Source: Brachypterus glaber (lineage: Eukaryota; Arthropoda; Insecta; Coleoptera; Kateretidae). Taken from it: 64,000 bases of DNA. Under the pieces are notes generated by a model. That model did not search any database. It worked only from the letters and a program-made list of their open reading frames with translations, and was not told where the DNA came from. Location of the stretch: assembly GCA_958510825.1 (NCBI GenBank), contig OY294047.1, forward strand, positions 5,270,001 through 5,334,000. The letters are read 5' to 3'. Of this stretch, positions 32,659 through 44,185 are shown one piece after another; position 1 is the stretch's first letter; the number at the start of each line of letters is the position of its first letter. Position numbers and translations under genes: made by a program.

Positions 32659-33561
32659 GAGGAAATGCGCCTAATTTCGGATGGTTTCCAAATTTCGGAT
32701 AGTAGTGTATTTAAGATACTGTCTGCAAAGGTAAACAGAAACCTACTTTTATGTGAAGCCAAAAGTCAAACTAAATCCGTCCTGTAATATGATAACGGTA
32801 GAGCTTCTCCCCTTTAAATGGCAGCACAAATCGTTTATATTGCAAATGGCAGTTTTGTGCTCAGTTGCATTATTATGCTTGTTTATTTTATAAATAATCG
32901 TTATAAAAGTTCGTGATTCTGTCTTGGGAAAGTTATAATGTTAGTTAAGTTGATCCACTATTCATAATTAAGCAATTTGAAAACGTAAACATTCTACAAA
33001 TTTCTAATCTCAAAAGCAAAAAGTTGCCTAATTTCGGATAGACCATTTTTGTGCATTTGATTCCCAATTTCGGATATCCGCAAGGTAATTATTATTCAGG
33101 ATAACCAACCATTAATTATTTTTTTTATAATGATACAACAAACTAAGATAAACAATTTTGAAAAAACGAAAATTACCTAAGATACGAAGATATTCGAAAT
33201 TGGGAATCTAAAATTATAGTTCCTATAGTATTTCGTAGAAAATCGCTTAATGATTAAATTACGACTTAAATGTGAAGGAATAACAAGAAACATAAGCAAT
33301 GGGATCCAGATCTACTCTTGAAAATTTTTTTCGGATATGTCCGAAATTAGGAGCCCTTTTTTAAATGCACAAAAATGCGCTGATTTTTTTTAACCGTGTT
33401 TTTTGGAAAAAATAAACTGTAATAAAATTAGTTTTATAATAAATCATGGTTCGCTATAATAAGTTGTATCTGGTTATATAAAAAAAAATATTAAAAAGTA
33501 ATACCGAGTATTAAATATTGAATACATTGTAAATGGTATCCGAAATTAGGCGACTTTCCTC
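32659..33561. mobile_element. TA MITE with iterated AATTTCGGAT word
   Basis: Ends GAGGAAATGCGCCTAATTTCGG and CCGAAATTAGGCGACTTTCCTC with TA outside. The word AATTTCGGAT or its complement recurs at least eight times, clustered toward both ends. Noncoding. Same layout as 35071-35896 and 55803-56657. Confidence 0.75.
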
Positions 33562-33751
33562 TATTTATTTACACAATTACAATTTTTTTTTTTTTGATTT
33601 ATATGCATGTTATCAACCTTAAATTAATATATACATTTTTGATAACCTGTCTCATAAACTAGGTTTTTTGGTGATCAAGTTATCTCAGCATCTTGGGTAA
33701 ATACTGTTCCTTATTTAAAGTTTGATAATTTCACGGTACTATGGAGCAGTT

Positions 33752-34381
33752 GGGCTTTTTACTGATTTAACAAAAACACAAGCACACGAAGAAAAAAGGT
33801 CTTGTCCACCAGACGAGACAAATAATTCTATATGTTTTGGGGGTCGCTGAATCCCAATCCGGGGTGGGTTTGACTAGGTCAGATCACATTTCGTTCCTAA
33901 CCTCAAAAAACTAATGAAAGTTGAAACACTTTTCATCACTTTTTTGAGTTTAGAAAAGAACTGACCGAGTCGAACCAACTCCAGATTCGGATTCAGCAAC
34001 CCCAAAAACGTATATAAATGTTTGTCTCGTCTGGTGGACAAGACATTTTTTTTTTCGTGGTCCAGTTCACTGGCACACGAAAAAAAGTTCTTGTCCATCA
34101 GACGAAACAAACATTTCTATACGTTTTTGGGGTCGCTGTATCCGAATCCGTGGGTGGTTTGACTCGGACGCATTTCGTTAATATATTCAAAAAAGTGATT
34201 AAAGTTGATACATTTTACCACTTTTTTGAGATTAGGAACGAAATGCGATCTGACCGATCCAAACCAACCCCAGATTCGGATTTAGCGACCTCAAAAACGT
34301 ATAGAAATGTTACGTCTGGTGGACAAGACTTTTTTTTTTTCGTGTGCTTGTGTTTTTGTTGAATCAGTAAAAGTAGTTGGG
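33752..34381. mobile_element. Foldback with repeated inverted blocks
   Basis: Ends GGGCTTTTTACTGATTTAAC and GAATCAGTAAAAGTAGTTGGG mirror each other. The block CTTGTCCACCAGACGAGACAAA with the GGGTCGCTGAATCC block occurs four times in alternating orientation (near 33805, 34025, 34095 and 34320), so it is a double hairpin. The three overlapping open frames here are by-products. Confidence 0.75.
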
Positions 34382-34603
34382 CGGGGATCAAAAAATATTT
34401 AAGTAACCTCAAATTTGGTATGCAAGCATAGTATTTCAATTGAAACAACAAACGGGGGTACATATGAAAAAATAAAAAACAAAAATGAGCCAAATGAGCT
34501 TTAAAAATCGACAAGGAATAACTTTCTGGCAGCAGATATGGTGATGCATTTCATTCCAGCCGAACCGTACCCAGACCGTTCAATATGAAACAAAAGTGTA
34601 TGT

Positions 34604-34926
34604 TTAGTTTATAAAATTATTCAAGAAATTATTAATATTATTTTGGGCATCTTGCATTTTGTTTTCTCTAGTAATATAAAAATCTTTGCACATTAATTTT
34701 GCACAGTCCAAGCGTTTTTTAGTTGGTTCGTGGTTATGTTCGTTTAAAATTGTGGCCATGTTTCCACTTGTCCAGACTCGTGACCTGCATTTTGCTTTGT
34801 AATATCCTGAACATATCCAGAAGGTTTTATCTGGTAGTTTTCTGTTTATTGAATATGAATAATACTTTTCGTTATCATTGATTATTATATTTGGATGTTT
34901 TTTGGATACATCAAAGTAAATTTTAC
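34604..34926 (-). CDS. mod(mdg4): FLYWCH terminal exon H
   Basis: Alternative 3' exon found by motif, as it has no early ATG. The acceptor ATTTTAG ends at 34927; the exon opens with GT in phase 1 and codes 106 residues to TAA. Start GKIYFDVSKKHPNIII; a four-residue insertion (KYYSYS) before the core shifts the finger to W37, C39, C47, H64 and H66. RSRVWTSGNMATILNEHNH is shared with exon I. The tail has KDFYITREN and then an Asn-rich end (NNINNFLNN). Exons H and I are close paralogs about 6.4 kb apart, so this is a fairly recent duplication whose tails diverged most. Confidence 0.84.
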
Positions 34927-35070
34927 CTAAAATATGGTTTACGTTAATTTTATTTAAAAACGAATAATATGTACATGAACATATTAAAACAAAATAAAAA
35001 ATAAAAATTTATAAGTTTTTATTGTAAAACTGATCTGAATGGTTAAAAGTTTCAATTTTTCGTAATATTA

Positions 35071-35896
35071 GGGGAAGTCAGGGTTTACTGGGCCACAGGG
35101 TTAACTGGTCCACCTGCATTTTATCAAGTTTGTTTATTAGTATAGGCGCATTAGAGCAAATTCTAGTGATATTTAGTTAGTAGTATTGTTTAAAGTATTA
35201 TGGCGGACCGTGTTGCCCACGTGTAAGTTGTAGTAAAGAAAGTTAATTTTTTTCGATGAAAAGTAGGTATATACCTTAAATTTTATTTTTTAATTAATAC
35301 TTTATTATTAATAGGAGGATCTAGACTAATATTTTACCTAAAATACTGAGAATTTTGTTAATTATTCTGCATAATTGCCGCCTTTTAATATCTTATTAAG
35401 TATTCAAATTTTATGATTTCATTCAACGGTTTCACTCAGGGTTGACTAGTTCGGGGTTAACTGGACATGGTCAAAATCACTTATGTCAATATTAATTAGT
35501 TCGAGGTTAACTGGACCATGTCCAGTTAACCACGGACCAATTAATCCTGAGATATATCTAATATTTAACATATTATGTTGTCTATTTTTATGTTAGAATT
35601 AAATTTCATTTGATTTTAAATCGTTTTTATTCACAATAATTACAATACAATATATTTTTGTTAGTGGACCAGTTAACCCTTAACCAGTTAACCCTTAACC
35701 ATTTAACTGGTCCAGCGGGGTTAACTGCTTTATCGTTAATAACTTTTTTTATATAAATAATATTTGTCTGAAGTATTAATATGTTCTAACTATAGTAATA
35801 ATCTACCTTTTGATATAGAAAATATTTGAATATTGTTCACAGTTTTTTCAAAAAGTCGATATGAAAAAAAGCTGCTCAGTTAACCCCGACTTCTCC
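35071..35896. mobile_element. TA MITE with iterated GTTAACTGG word
   Basis: Ends GGGGAAGTCAGGGTTTACTGG and CAGTTAACCCCGACTTCTCC, TA outside. GGTTAACTGG or its complement recurs about ten times, including near-tandem AACCAGTTAACCCTTAACC at 35665-35710. Noncoding. Confidence 0.8.
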
Positions 35897-36292
35897 TACA
35901 TATTATGACAAAATATGATTGGCCTTGTAGTACTAATATATGTTTAGTATTTTTTCTACTACACAATTAAGTGCTAGCTTATATATTATAAAAACTGTTG
36001 TCACTGATTTGTTCACTGATTTGCGTTGTTGGAGACATAATGGACATAACATTTTCTCTATTTTGTATAATATACATATTATGTATTTATTTTTTTTACG
36101 GGTCACCGTATTTTTTTTAACATCTTTTTTATTTTTTTCTCGGTCATAGCCCTTTTTTTTTATTTTTTTTTGTACTCACTTAGAGAATGTAACTATTCCC
36201 TTATTCTTAAATAAGGCATTTATATACTTATACAATGTATAATATAATATACATACATCTATTTTTGATATATTTTAACCTGACTTGTCATA

Positions 36293-36741
36293 CACTGTAA
36301 AAAATAAATCGAATCATAGGTAATGGGTTGCCATGCAGATACAAGTAAAATTTACAAGATTTTACATGTAATTTTACAATTTTATATGAATATTACATCT
36401 TAATTACATGTAATATTTATATAAAATTAAAAAATTACGATTTTATATCTATCAAATTGTAAAATTACATGTAAAATCTCGTACTTGTCTCTGCATGGAA
36501 ACACCTTACCTATGACATGACATGTAAATTTACATATTTATTTTTTACAGTGAACTTTCTTAAATTTACTAGATTTTACATGTAATTTTACATATAATGT
36601 GCATATAAAATTTTTAAATAACACGTAAAATTGTAAAATTACATGTAAAATTGTAAAATTACATGTAAAATCTAGTAAATTTTACATTTGCATTGAATTT
36701 ATGTGCAGAATCGTGTAATTATATATTTATTTTTTACAGTG
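36293..36741. mobile_element. TA MITE, CACTGTAAAAAATAAAT ends
   Basis: Ends CACTGTAAAAAATAAATCG and ATATATTTATTTTTTACAGTG, TA outside. The interior is packed with the word TTTTACATGTAATTTTA in both orientations, with an inner copy of the right end at 36535-36552. Noncoding. Confidence 0.75.
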
Positions 36742-36887
36742 TATCTATTTTATATATATAGTAACGTGACCAATAAACATCTAATCTAAACTAAACTAAA
36801 TATTAAAATGCATATTTTCATTTAATTGGGTTTATTTTGAAAATTATATTTTTATTGGGATATTAAAAAAGTTAATATTCCAATGTA

Positions 36888-37170
36888 TGGGAGGATTGGT
36901 GTTTTTATGGGAGGATTGGTGTAGTGGACTACCGCGTCTTACTTGACTAGTTTACTACCCAAAATAGCGTGAGTTCGATTCTCACCGGCGTCGATTTCCC
37001 TTTTCAGTTAATTAATAATTGAAATTTGGCGAAGTCGTAAATGAAGCGGATACTCCGTATAAATTGGTTCGAAAGTCAATTAAATCCGGTGGTTCCCTCT
37101 ACTACTAGCCCACACAAGTCCTGGACTTAGGGGATGCTTAATTAAGTACCAGGTTAAACAAAAATGTAAA
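36888..37170 (+). mobile_element. tRNA-derived SINE
   Basis: Head with box A TGGTGTAGTGG (36898) and box B AGTTCGATTCTC (36970), then the body TTGGCGAAGTCGTAAATGAAGCGGA and CCGGTGGTTCCCTCTACTACTAGCCC, ending AAATGTAAATGTAAATTAAA. The most complete of three copies (also 2397-2530 and 53726-53965). It sits about 50 bp past the 3' end of DUF4806 unit 1. Confidence 0.8.
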
Positions 37171-37216
37171 TGTAAATTAAATGTTAATTTAAAATGTTCT
37201 GATTGACGATTTGTAA

Positions 37217-37600
37217 TCATAATGAATCTTCTTCCTCTTCCATATCATTATTATCTGTGTCCTCGTTAGTCTTGTCCTTACTGCTTCCTTTTTTAATTCG
37301 TTTCTGTTCTAGGGCAATGTTCGTTTTGGCATGTTTCAGAACACCGTATTTGAAAAATTTTTCTGTTTTTTCTTTACACCACCTGGAGTCCGCTTTAGAT
37401 ACCAACTCATTCAAAAAGGCTAGTATTCCCTCCAAAGATTGAAAACATTCCTTTTTTTCCAGACCCTTAGTTCTGGAAATGCCAGTCCAGGAATAAGTCA
37501 ATAAAACTTCTTTTGTAAAAAGTTTATTTATAATTTTTTTAGCAATAATTTTTCCTTCTTCATCTCCACTTGTTCCGCCGATTTTTACATAAGTTGAAAA
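37217..37600 (-). CDS. DUF4806 unit 1, last exon
   Basis: Terminal exon of a DUF4806-type module. The acceptor TATTTTTAG ends at 37601; phase 0; 127 codons then TAA. Residues 7-9 are the GG-containing strand (VKIGGTSGDEEG), followed by a helix IIAKKIINKLFTKEVL, then the signature YSWTGI, a Lys/Glu stretch, a helix LEGILAFLNELVSKA, and WCKEKTEKFFKYGVLKHAK, equivalent to the C-terminal WLR-A helix of the family. A charged, low-complexity tail ends MEEEEDSL. In unit 2 the same region is split over two exons, here fused. Function of DUF4806 is unknown; the domain is widespread in insect proteins. Pairs with 38619-38857. Confidence 0.75.
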   Translation of the reverse strand, partial: FSTYVKIGGTSGDEEGKIIAKKIINKLFTKEVLLTYSWTGISRTKGLEKKECFQSLEGILAFLNELVSKADSRWCKEKTEKFFKYGVLKHAKTNIALEQKRIKKGSSKDKTNEDTDNNDMEEEEDSL

Positions 37601-37829
37601 CTAAAAATACATATTGTTCATATTAATTTTACAAAAAGTGTAAAGAATCTTTTTAAAGTAAACTAAAAATTTTTATAGTGGAGATGTAAAAGAGGAGATT
37701 TATAACAGAGTACTACTCGGAGAGTAGATATGTCTAAGAAAGGATATGTAAAAGAGAAGAGATGTAAAAGAGTGAAAATATTACAGATTAGATATACACA
37801 TTGTTTACAGCCTTTTGGCGAAAAATAAT

Positions 37830-38245
37830 TGGTATGATTCTACATCACAAAATATGAAAAACCAACAAAGGTTCATATGTCCGAAAATTAGCCCTAAGGG
37901 AGCTACGTCCCTTCAACGATGGACATATTGAGTGGGGAACAAAAAAACAACACCAATAAAATTGTAATTTAACAAAAAAATCAAAAAAATACACATAAAA
38001 AAGTTTGAGGCAAAAATGTGTTAAGCCTCATACATTTTTTCCGTATAGACACGCCTCTAAATAACACAAACTAATTGCCTTTATTTATACTAGCATACAT
38101 GCAAAACCTGGTCGCTCTAGCTCAAAGGGTACCAGTGTTATTAATTAAAAACCTTATTTTTAGTACAATTTTAAAGGGTCTTAACTCTCTTAGGGTTCGT
38201 TTCCTATGCTGGTTTTTCACGTTTTGTTATGTAGAATCACCCCTT
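37830..38245. mobile_element. Fragment of 5859-family foldback in intron
   Basis: Lies in the intron between the two unit-1 exons. Shares GATTCTACATCACAAAATATGAAAAA, GAGCCCTAAG-type GAGCTACGTCCCTTCAACG, GTTTGAGGCAAAAATGTGTTAAGCC and ATGCAAAACCTGGTCGCT. The outer ends are lost. It accounts for the frame at 38075-38296. Confidence 0.65.
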
Positions 38246-38618
38246 TATTTTGCGCACGAAAAACTGCAAAACAAAGTTGTCGAAAGGTATAGGTAGAATC
38301 ACAACAACTTAAACGGACATTACAAAATATTACCTAAATATCAACAAAACAAATTCAATAAACAACAAATTTAAATTAAAAAAAAATTGAAAAATGGAAA
38401 AATTTTGAAATAAATTTATTTTGAAAATAGTTTTTTTAATTTTTTTATTTTTAAGTTTAACCCCCATACCTTTTTTGTTTTTGGAGGAGTAACTTTCAAA
38501 ATTGGTAGAATTGAACATTAGAATAAAAACAATTTTTCCCGAAAAAGTTACGTTAACCGGAATTTTTAAAATAAGGGGGGGTGATCCATGGTGTTGTTAT
38601 ATCCGGTATAAAACTTAC

Positions 38619-38857
38619 CATGTTATTTTTAAACTCTGGTTTAGTCAATTCCTTGTTAAACTTCAGAATGTCTTCGGTATTATTCATTGGAAATTGGAAT
38701 GGATTTTCTAGATTATCTTCGATTTCTTCTAAATTATCATCTGTGGATACAGAGCCACAATTCTTTTCCATAGTTTTTTGAAGTTGATTAAGTTTGTTTA
38801 AAAATTGTTTAAACATAGCGTTTTGAGCTTGAGATATTTTCCTAATTTGCAATTGTA
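38619..38857 (-). CDS. DUF4806 unit 1, upstream exon
   Basis: Internal exon: acceptor AATTTTAG ends at 38858, first two bases TA complete a phase-1 codon, 79 codons, donor ATG|GTAAGT at 38619/38618 in phase 0, matching the next exon at 37600. The residues start with a coiled-coil-like stretch (QIRKISQAQNAMFKQFLNK), an acidic patch, then FQFPMNNTEDILKFNKEL, the P-x-x-x-E-x-hydrophobic-L pattern before DUF4806 domains. No equivalent of the unit-2 first exon (59340-59480) was found between here and exon I, so the upstream partner must be a more distant phase-1 exon, perhaps the common one or 59340-59480. Confidence 0.7.
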
Positions 38858-39004
38858 CTAAAATTATTATTATTAAATTAAAAATCTACATTATAAAAGC
38901 AATTTATTGCAAACAAAAAGAATTTCAATTAAATTACACAGCAGCATATAATTTGTTTTAATTTTCACGGGAGATACTGACTGTTTACGCCTTGCCTTAA
39001 ACAA

Positions 39005-39725
39005 AGTTAAATGGAAAATCAAACCCCCCAGATTTTTTGATTTTTGGTTGTTTTTGGGACATTTCCAAACAGTTTTTGACAAAAATTGAAATAGCTCACG
39101 AAGCCGTTTTTAAATAATGTAATTTTTCTTCTTCTTCAAATTTTTCCTGACATCCTGACATCACAATACGGAGTTTTTTCTATGACACCCTACAGCATAG
39201 GTACTACCCATGATACTCAGTAGTAATATCATAAGTGCATGTTGAATTATCGATAATTTTTTTACTGTATTAAAAAAATATTTTGCTTGGCAATCGTTTG
39301 AGTGCATTTTTCCGAGTGCAGGTCGAGGAATTTAGACGAAAAATGTTCGAGGGATATTTTATGCTTGAGATTATTCCAATAAAATAGTTTTTATCACATA
39401 TATTAGCATTTAAATAAAGATCATTGCTGTTTTTGTAATAAAATATGCATTTATATTGCTTACCAATAAAAATAAATCAACTAAAGGTAAACTTCACAAA
39501 TTAAAAACACATTTTGCAAAAATATAACGTTTATTAAGATGTCAGTGACTGTCAGTTTCTTGTTTCCATAGTAACCAAGTGATAATTGCATATGTGCAAA
39601 AATTATCAGATTCATTTTGATCTGATTAGTCAAGAAACTGAAAATGCAACATTTTGATCATGAAATAGTCAATATAACCACACCCATTCACACGCCTACC
39701 TTGTTAATGTTCAAAATAACACGAC
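39005..39725. mobile_element. Truncated 23671-family foldback, re-invaded
   Basis: The left arm (AAATGGAAAATCAAACC to ATGATACTCAGTA, 39010-39222) and the continuation (GTCAATATAACCACACCCATTC, 39668-39725) match 23671-24220. Between them 39223-39667 is unrelated AT-rich sequence, an insertion dated later than the foldback. The right arm is missing. Confidence 0.6.
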
Positions 39726-39820
39726 CGTGCATTTTTATATTTATATATTAGTTATTTATTAGTTTTTTAGAAATTATTAGGGAGTATGGACATTTTACGA
39801 TTTTTTCCTAAACTGTTTTT

Positions 39821-40656
39821 TTTTGGAGAAAGCATCATGATCAGTAGCCGGCGTATTTCCAGTTGTAGTCCAGTCTTCAGGTCAATAAAAGAGACTTTAC
39901 CTGGAAATAATTCAGGGAGTTTTGATTTTCGGTTTATTGGGTAGGGTTAATGGCCGCAAATAAAAAAACAATTTTGCGACGTTGAACTCGATTTGGAACT
40001 GTCATTTTTTCAACGTGTTTTTCACAAAAAACGGATTTTTAAAGTATTTCTTAAACGTTACACTATACGCTTTTATATTTTTAATGTGTTTTTCGAAAAA
40101 CCGAAATAGTTCTTTATCGTCGGTTAGGCATGCCCCTGAGAACATTTTGGGTGAAAATTAAAAAAATCTATCTGGCACTTTTCGGAAAATTATTTTTTTT
40201 TTTAATAATTTATTTCGAGTTAACCGATTTTCGATTGAATCACCATTGTATTAAGCATAAAAAAAACCTTCCTAACCGAGTCATAAAGAAAAATCTAAAA
40301 CCCTACAGTGTAACGTTTAAGGCGGTGCCGTGAATTAGCTATAAGTCGTACAAAAAAAATATATGACACAAAAAATGTTGGAGATTTAGTCCTCTTTATT
40401 TTCATATCAAAAGTTTTTTGTTCTAGGATGCACCGATCTTGAGATATTTTAAAAAGTCTGTTTTTTGTAAAAAATAAGTTAAAAAAGTTACAGTTCCAAA
40501 TCGAATTCAATGTCGCAAAATTATTTATTTGCGGCCTTAAGCCCTACCTAATAAACCAAAAATCTAAACTCCCTGAATTATTTCCAGGTAAAGCCTCTTT
40601 TATTAACTTAAAAACTGGTCTATAACTGGAAATACGCCGGGTACTGTCATGATGGA
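39821..40656. mobile_element. Foldback element, CGGCGTATTTCCAGTT ends
   Basis: AAGCATCATGATCAGTAGCCGGCGTATTTCCAGTTGTAGTCC at the left is mirrored by GGTCTATAACTGGAAATACGCCGGGTACTGTCATGATGGATTATTC. Further mirrored blocks: AATTATTTCCAGGTAAAG, TTATTGGGTAGGG and TTTGCGGCC. Arms of about 250 bp. Frames inside (40130-40333, 40295-40510) are low complexity. Confidence 0.75.
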
Positions 40657-40730
40657 TTATTCTTGACAATATCCTTAACATAATAATAATATTTCCTATA
40701 TGATGCTTCTTGAAATTTATTTATAAATGT

Positions 40731-40962
40731 GATAAACACTCGGAAATGAAGCAAATAAAAACTTTATTGCATTAAATAATCATGCCAACGTTTCACCTAA
40801 AATTTAGTCTTCTTCATGTTTTTCATGTTTTTGTTTAATTTGTTTGTTTTAATGCACATTTAATAATTTAGCCCTGAAGAAGCCTAAATATTAGGTGAAA
40901 CGTTGGCATGATTATGTAATGAAATAAAGTTTCTTTATTTGCTTCATTTCCGAGTGTTTATA
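40731..40962. repeat. Foldback just 3' of exon I
   Basis: GATAAACACTCGGAAATGAAGCAAATAAA...CATGCCAACGTTTCACCTAA is mirrored by TTAGGTGAAACGTTGGCATG...GCTTCATTTCCGAGTGTTTAT. Arms of about 95 bp. Lies 45 bp past the exon I stop, so it would be in that isoform's 3' UTR unless the transcript ends at the AATAAA close to the stop. Confidence 0.8.
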
Positions 40963-41005
40963 ACAAATAACCCTAAATATCCTTAACTTTATTTGATCAG
41001 TTTAT

Positions 41006-41286
41006 TTAAATTCTTGAATCTAGTTTGCGGACAATACTGAAATCTCTGCATATTAATTGTGCACAATCCCAGCGTTTTTTAGTTGGCTCGTGGTTATGTT
41101 CGTTTAAAATTGTTGCCATGTTTCCACTTGTCCAGACTCTGGATCGGCATTTTGTTTTATGATAACTTGAACATATCCAAAAAGTTTTTTCTGGTAGCTT
41201 TCTATTTATTGAGTACGAATAATAGTTTTCTTTATCATTGATAATTATATTTGGATGTTTCTTGGATACATCGAAGTAAATTTTAC
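41006..41286 (-). CDS. mod(mdg4): FLYWCH terminal exon I
   Basis: Alternative 3' exon. The acceptor ATTTTAG ends at 41287; the exon opens with GT in phase 1 and codes 92 residues. Same start as exon H (GKIYFDVSKKHPNIII) with the four-residue insertion (NYYSYS), finger W37, C39, C47, H64, H66, and the same RSRVWTSGNMATILNEHNH stretch. The tail CRDFSIVRKLDSRI is shorter than in exon H. Upstream ATG codons that extend the frame to 41338 fall in the intron and are ignored. Two AATAAA hexamers on the minus strand lie within 25 bp past the stop. Confidence 0.87.
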
Positions 41287-41408
41287 CTAAAATATTCACT
41301 GTGTCATCCAAATGAAAAAAATTAAAACTGCATAACAATGCAAACTGTAATTTTACTATAGGTTTCAGCTAATTAAAAAATCATTAGTTACTAATTAGCT
41401 AATAAAAT

Positions 41409-42662
41409 TAGTGTTGCCGCCTAAAGCGATAGTTATCGCCAATAAATACCTCTCGTATCGCAACTACGATGCAATAGTTGAAAAATTATCGTCTCGCACA
41501 AACGATAACGAGAGGCCTCTCGTTATCGCCTACCTCTCGCCTACCTCTCGCGATAACGATACTTATCGTTCCAGCGTAAAAGTTGAATATTTCAGCCATC
41601 TAATATTAGTTAAAGGATTTCGACACAAACGTCATTATTTAATTTTTGAATTTAATAATGCAAATATATTCTTTAGTAGGCATTATGCATCATATATTAG
41701 CACATAATAAAAGGCTTTTATCTTTTAAAATCGTATCCAAGGCAGGAACCTCTTCAACATTGTCCTATTTTTATAGTAGATACAAAAACATGAACTCCTG
41801 GCAGATGCACTAAGTACCTAACTAGGACTATAGTAAGTACGGTAGTATTTGACTAATACGAGGGGTAATTTAAAAGAAGGCAAAAATTTCAGATCTGGTG
41901 CTAAACATCAATTTTAAAAGTGTTTATATATTTTGCTTTCCCATGTTTACTTTCTCATAAAGAAAAAGGAAAAAAATAATATAAAATTACATCTGCATCC
42001 CAAATTTTAAATCTCTAGCTTAAAGCTTTCTTAAGTCTTAAGACAGACCGACAAACATATTTTTTTGATTATTTTAATTTTTCTCGACCTTTCAGGAAAA
42101 CATAAGGTGAATTAGGCAAAAAAAAATGTTTAATTTGTTTTCTATGACAATAATTTTTTATGAGAAAGTAAACATGGGAAAGCAAAATATATAAACAATG
42201 TTAAAATTGATGTTTAGCACTCAAATCCTACAAAACCCAGATCTGGAATTTTTGCCTTCTTTTAAATTACCCCTCGTATTAGTCAAATACTACCTACTTA
42301 CTATAATCCTAGTTAGGTACTTAGTGCACCTGCCAGGAGTTTATATTTGTGTATCTGCTTTGCCTTGTGTAATGTGTTAATGCATAATGCCTATTAAAGA
42401 ATATATTTGCATTTTAAAAATCATTAAATTCAAAAATTAAATAATGACGTTTGTGTCAAATATTTTTATCTGATTTTAGGTGGCTTCAACATTCGACTGT
42501 CTCTGACTGTACGATAGTTATCGCTCTCGCGTCGGTCTCGTTACGGGCGAGAGGCCTCTCGTTATCGTTACAACGATACGATATTTTTTCACCTCTCTCT
42601 ATCGTTCTGTCCAACGATAACGAGACGATAGCGAGACGATAGGCCTTAGTCGGCAACACTAA
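41409..42662. mobile_element. 1.25-kb foldback, GTGTTGCCG ends
   Basis: Ends TTAGTGTTGCCGCCTAAAGCGATAG and GGCCTTAGTCGGCAACACTAA. Almost the whole element is an inverted repeat: ATTATTTAATTTTTGAATTTAATAATG, GTAGGCATTATGCAT, CACTAAGTACCTAACTAGGA and AATACGAGGGGTAATTTAAAAGAAGG are mirrored. CTCTCGTTATCG words repeat near both ends. Sits about 120 bp upstream of exon I's acceptor. Frames inside are by-products. Confidence 0.85.
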
Positions 42663-42737
42663 ATAAAAATAAAAAAGATTCTTCGAATTTAGCGAGCTTT
42701 TAATACACTGAGAGCTCATTGCCATAGTTTTTGCTTA

Positions 42738-42795
42738 TATTGAACCCCACGAAAGTTTATCAGATGTTTTTTGATATATCAAAGTAAGTTTATAA
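42738..42795 (-). pseudogene. Remnant of FLYWCH exon start
   Basis: Minus strand reads AACTTACTTTGATATATCAAAAAACATC, close to the GTAAAATTTACTTTGA-x-TCAAAAAACATCC start of exons H, I and J, but with an in-frame stop and no downstream Trp/Cys block. Probably the last trace of another second-subclass exon cut off by the 41409-42662 element. Confidence 0.45.
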
Positions 42796-43071
42796 TAGTA
42801 ATATTCTTTGTGTTGATTCAATTGAAAAAACACCGAATTAAATTTCTTAGAATACAAAGTTTTAAGTAAGAAAACTACAATGAATTTTAGAAATCAACAT
42901 AGGAACTGAATCCAGTTTTAAAACTAAAGGACCGTGTGTCATTATCCAAACAACTTTTAAATTTTCAGGTTATTTGGATAGGATAATCTAATAAGCAAAA
43001 CGTAATCGAAATATGTGGTCGGCAAAATATCCTCCGGGGGCTCGCAAAAAAGAACTTCAAAAACTATTTTT

Positions 43072-43829
43072 GGGTGAGTTTTATTTATGGCCACCCCCAA
43101 TATTAAGAGTAATGTTCATTCGATAAAAACGAAACTTGGGTGAGTTATATAAGTTAATATTGGCTATAAAATGGCGGATTTTTTTTTGTCTAACTTCCGG
43201 TTTTGCCGGCATAAATGTGTTTTTTTTTTTAAATGGAACACGCTGTAAATTTTCACATTTTTTAATTCAGCTGATAATTCTATGTATTAACTATTTTTTT
43301 ATACTTTTTTTTTCGTTTTCATGTTTATATTATAAAAACGAGATACACATAATTTACCTTGTTTTTACTTACTTAACCTTAAAAATATATAAAACTAACA
43401 TTCAAATAAAAATTGGATCAGTGACAGCGAATTAGAGCTAAAAACGGTTCTTTTTGCACTGAAATACTACTTTTGTATAGCCCTGTAAACTTTATTTGTA
43501 GAGTATTTTTCCGCAATTTTTCTTATACCCAATTTATGATTTACTTTGTAAACAAGTAAAAAAAAAGTAAATTATGTGTTTCGTATTTATATCAATCATT
43601 TTTTTATACATAGAATTTTTGGCTGAATTCAAAAATGTAAAAAATTACAGGGTGTTCCATTTAAAAAAACCATATTTATGCTACTTCCGGCGAAACCGGA
43701 AGTGAAAAAAAAAATAAATACGCCCTTTTATAGCCAATGTAAAATTATGTAACTCACCCAAGTTTGGTTTTTATCGAATGAAGATTACCTACTATTCATT
43801 TTGGAGGTGGCCATAAATAAAACTCACCC
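43072..43829. mobile_element. Foldback element, GGGTGAGTTTTATTTATGGCCA ends
   Basis: The ends and inner blocks (ATTCGATAAAAACGAAACTTGGGTGAGTTA, TTGGCTATAAAA, ACTTCCGGTTTTGCCGG, TGGAACACG-type) are mirrored at the right. Arms of about 250 bp and an AT-rich centre. The frame at 43136-43435 is Phe/Ile-rich noise. Confidence 0.8.
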
Positions 43830-43942
43830 GGTATTAAACTACACATTACTAACTAAAATTTCAAAACAATGTTTTTTTTTCAAAAATTCTTTTTTCAAGT
43901 TTAAGTGCCATAACAGTATCGACATGAAACTCCGTTTAGTAC

Positions 43943-44087
43943 GGGCATATCCACAGGCTCCCATAACAACATAGTACATAAGAATGCGATGCCGTGATTG
44001 GCTTGATGTGCCGCCATGTATCTTGTAAGCCAATCACGGCACCGCATTCTTATGTTTTAAGTTCTTATGCAAGCTTCTGGATAGGCC
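43943..44087. mobile_element. 145-bp hairpin MITE
   Basis: CATAAGAATGCGATGCCGTGATTGGCTTGATGTG is mirrored by GTAAGCCAATCACGGCACCGCATTCTTATG, with outer ends GGGCATATCCACAGGCT and AGCTTCTGGATAGGCC. About 100 bp past the exon J stop. Same family as 1-62 and 53690-54085. Confidence 0.8.
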
Positions 44088-44185
44088 TTAAATTATAATA
44101 AGTGTATAGTTACTTAAAAAATTAGTTATTAAAATTTTAATTTTGGATTGGCCCTCGGTAAATGAATACGCAGATCCGAGCTCTG

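Noticed and set aside
33874..34514. Three overlapping ORFs of 78-114 residues
   Set aside because: They are different readings of the inverted blocks of one foldback element on both strands.
36888..36975. tRNA gene (box A/box B-like blocks), also at 53726 and 8417
   Set aside because: No closing acceptor stem; followed by a shared body and tail found in several copies, which is SINE structure.
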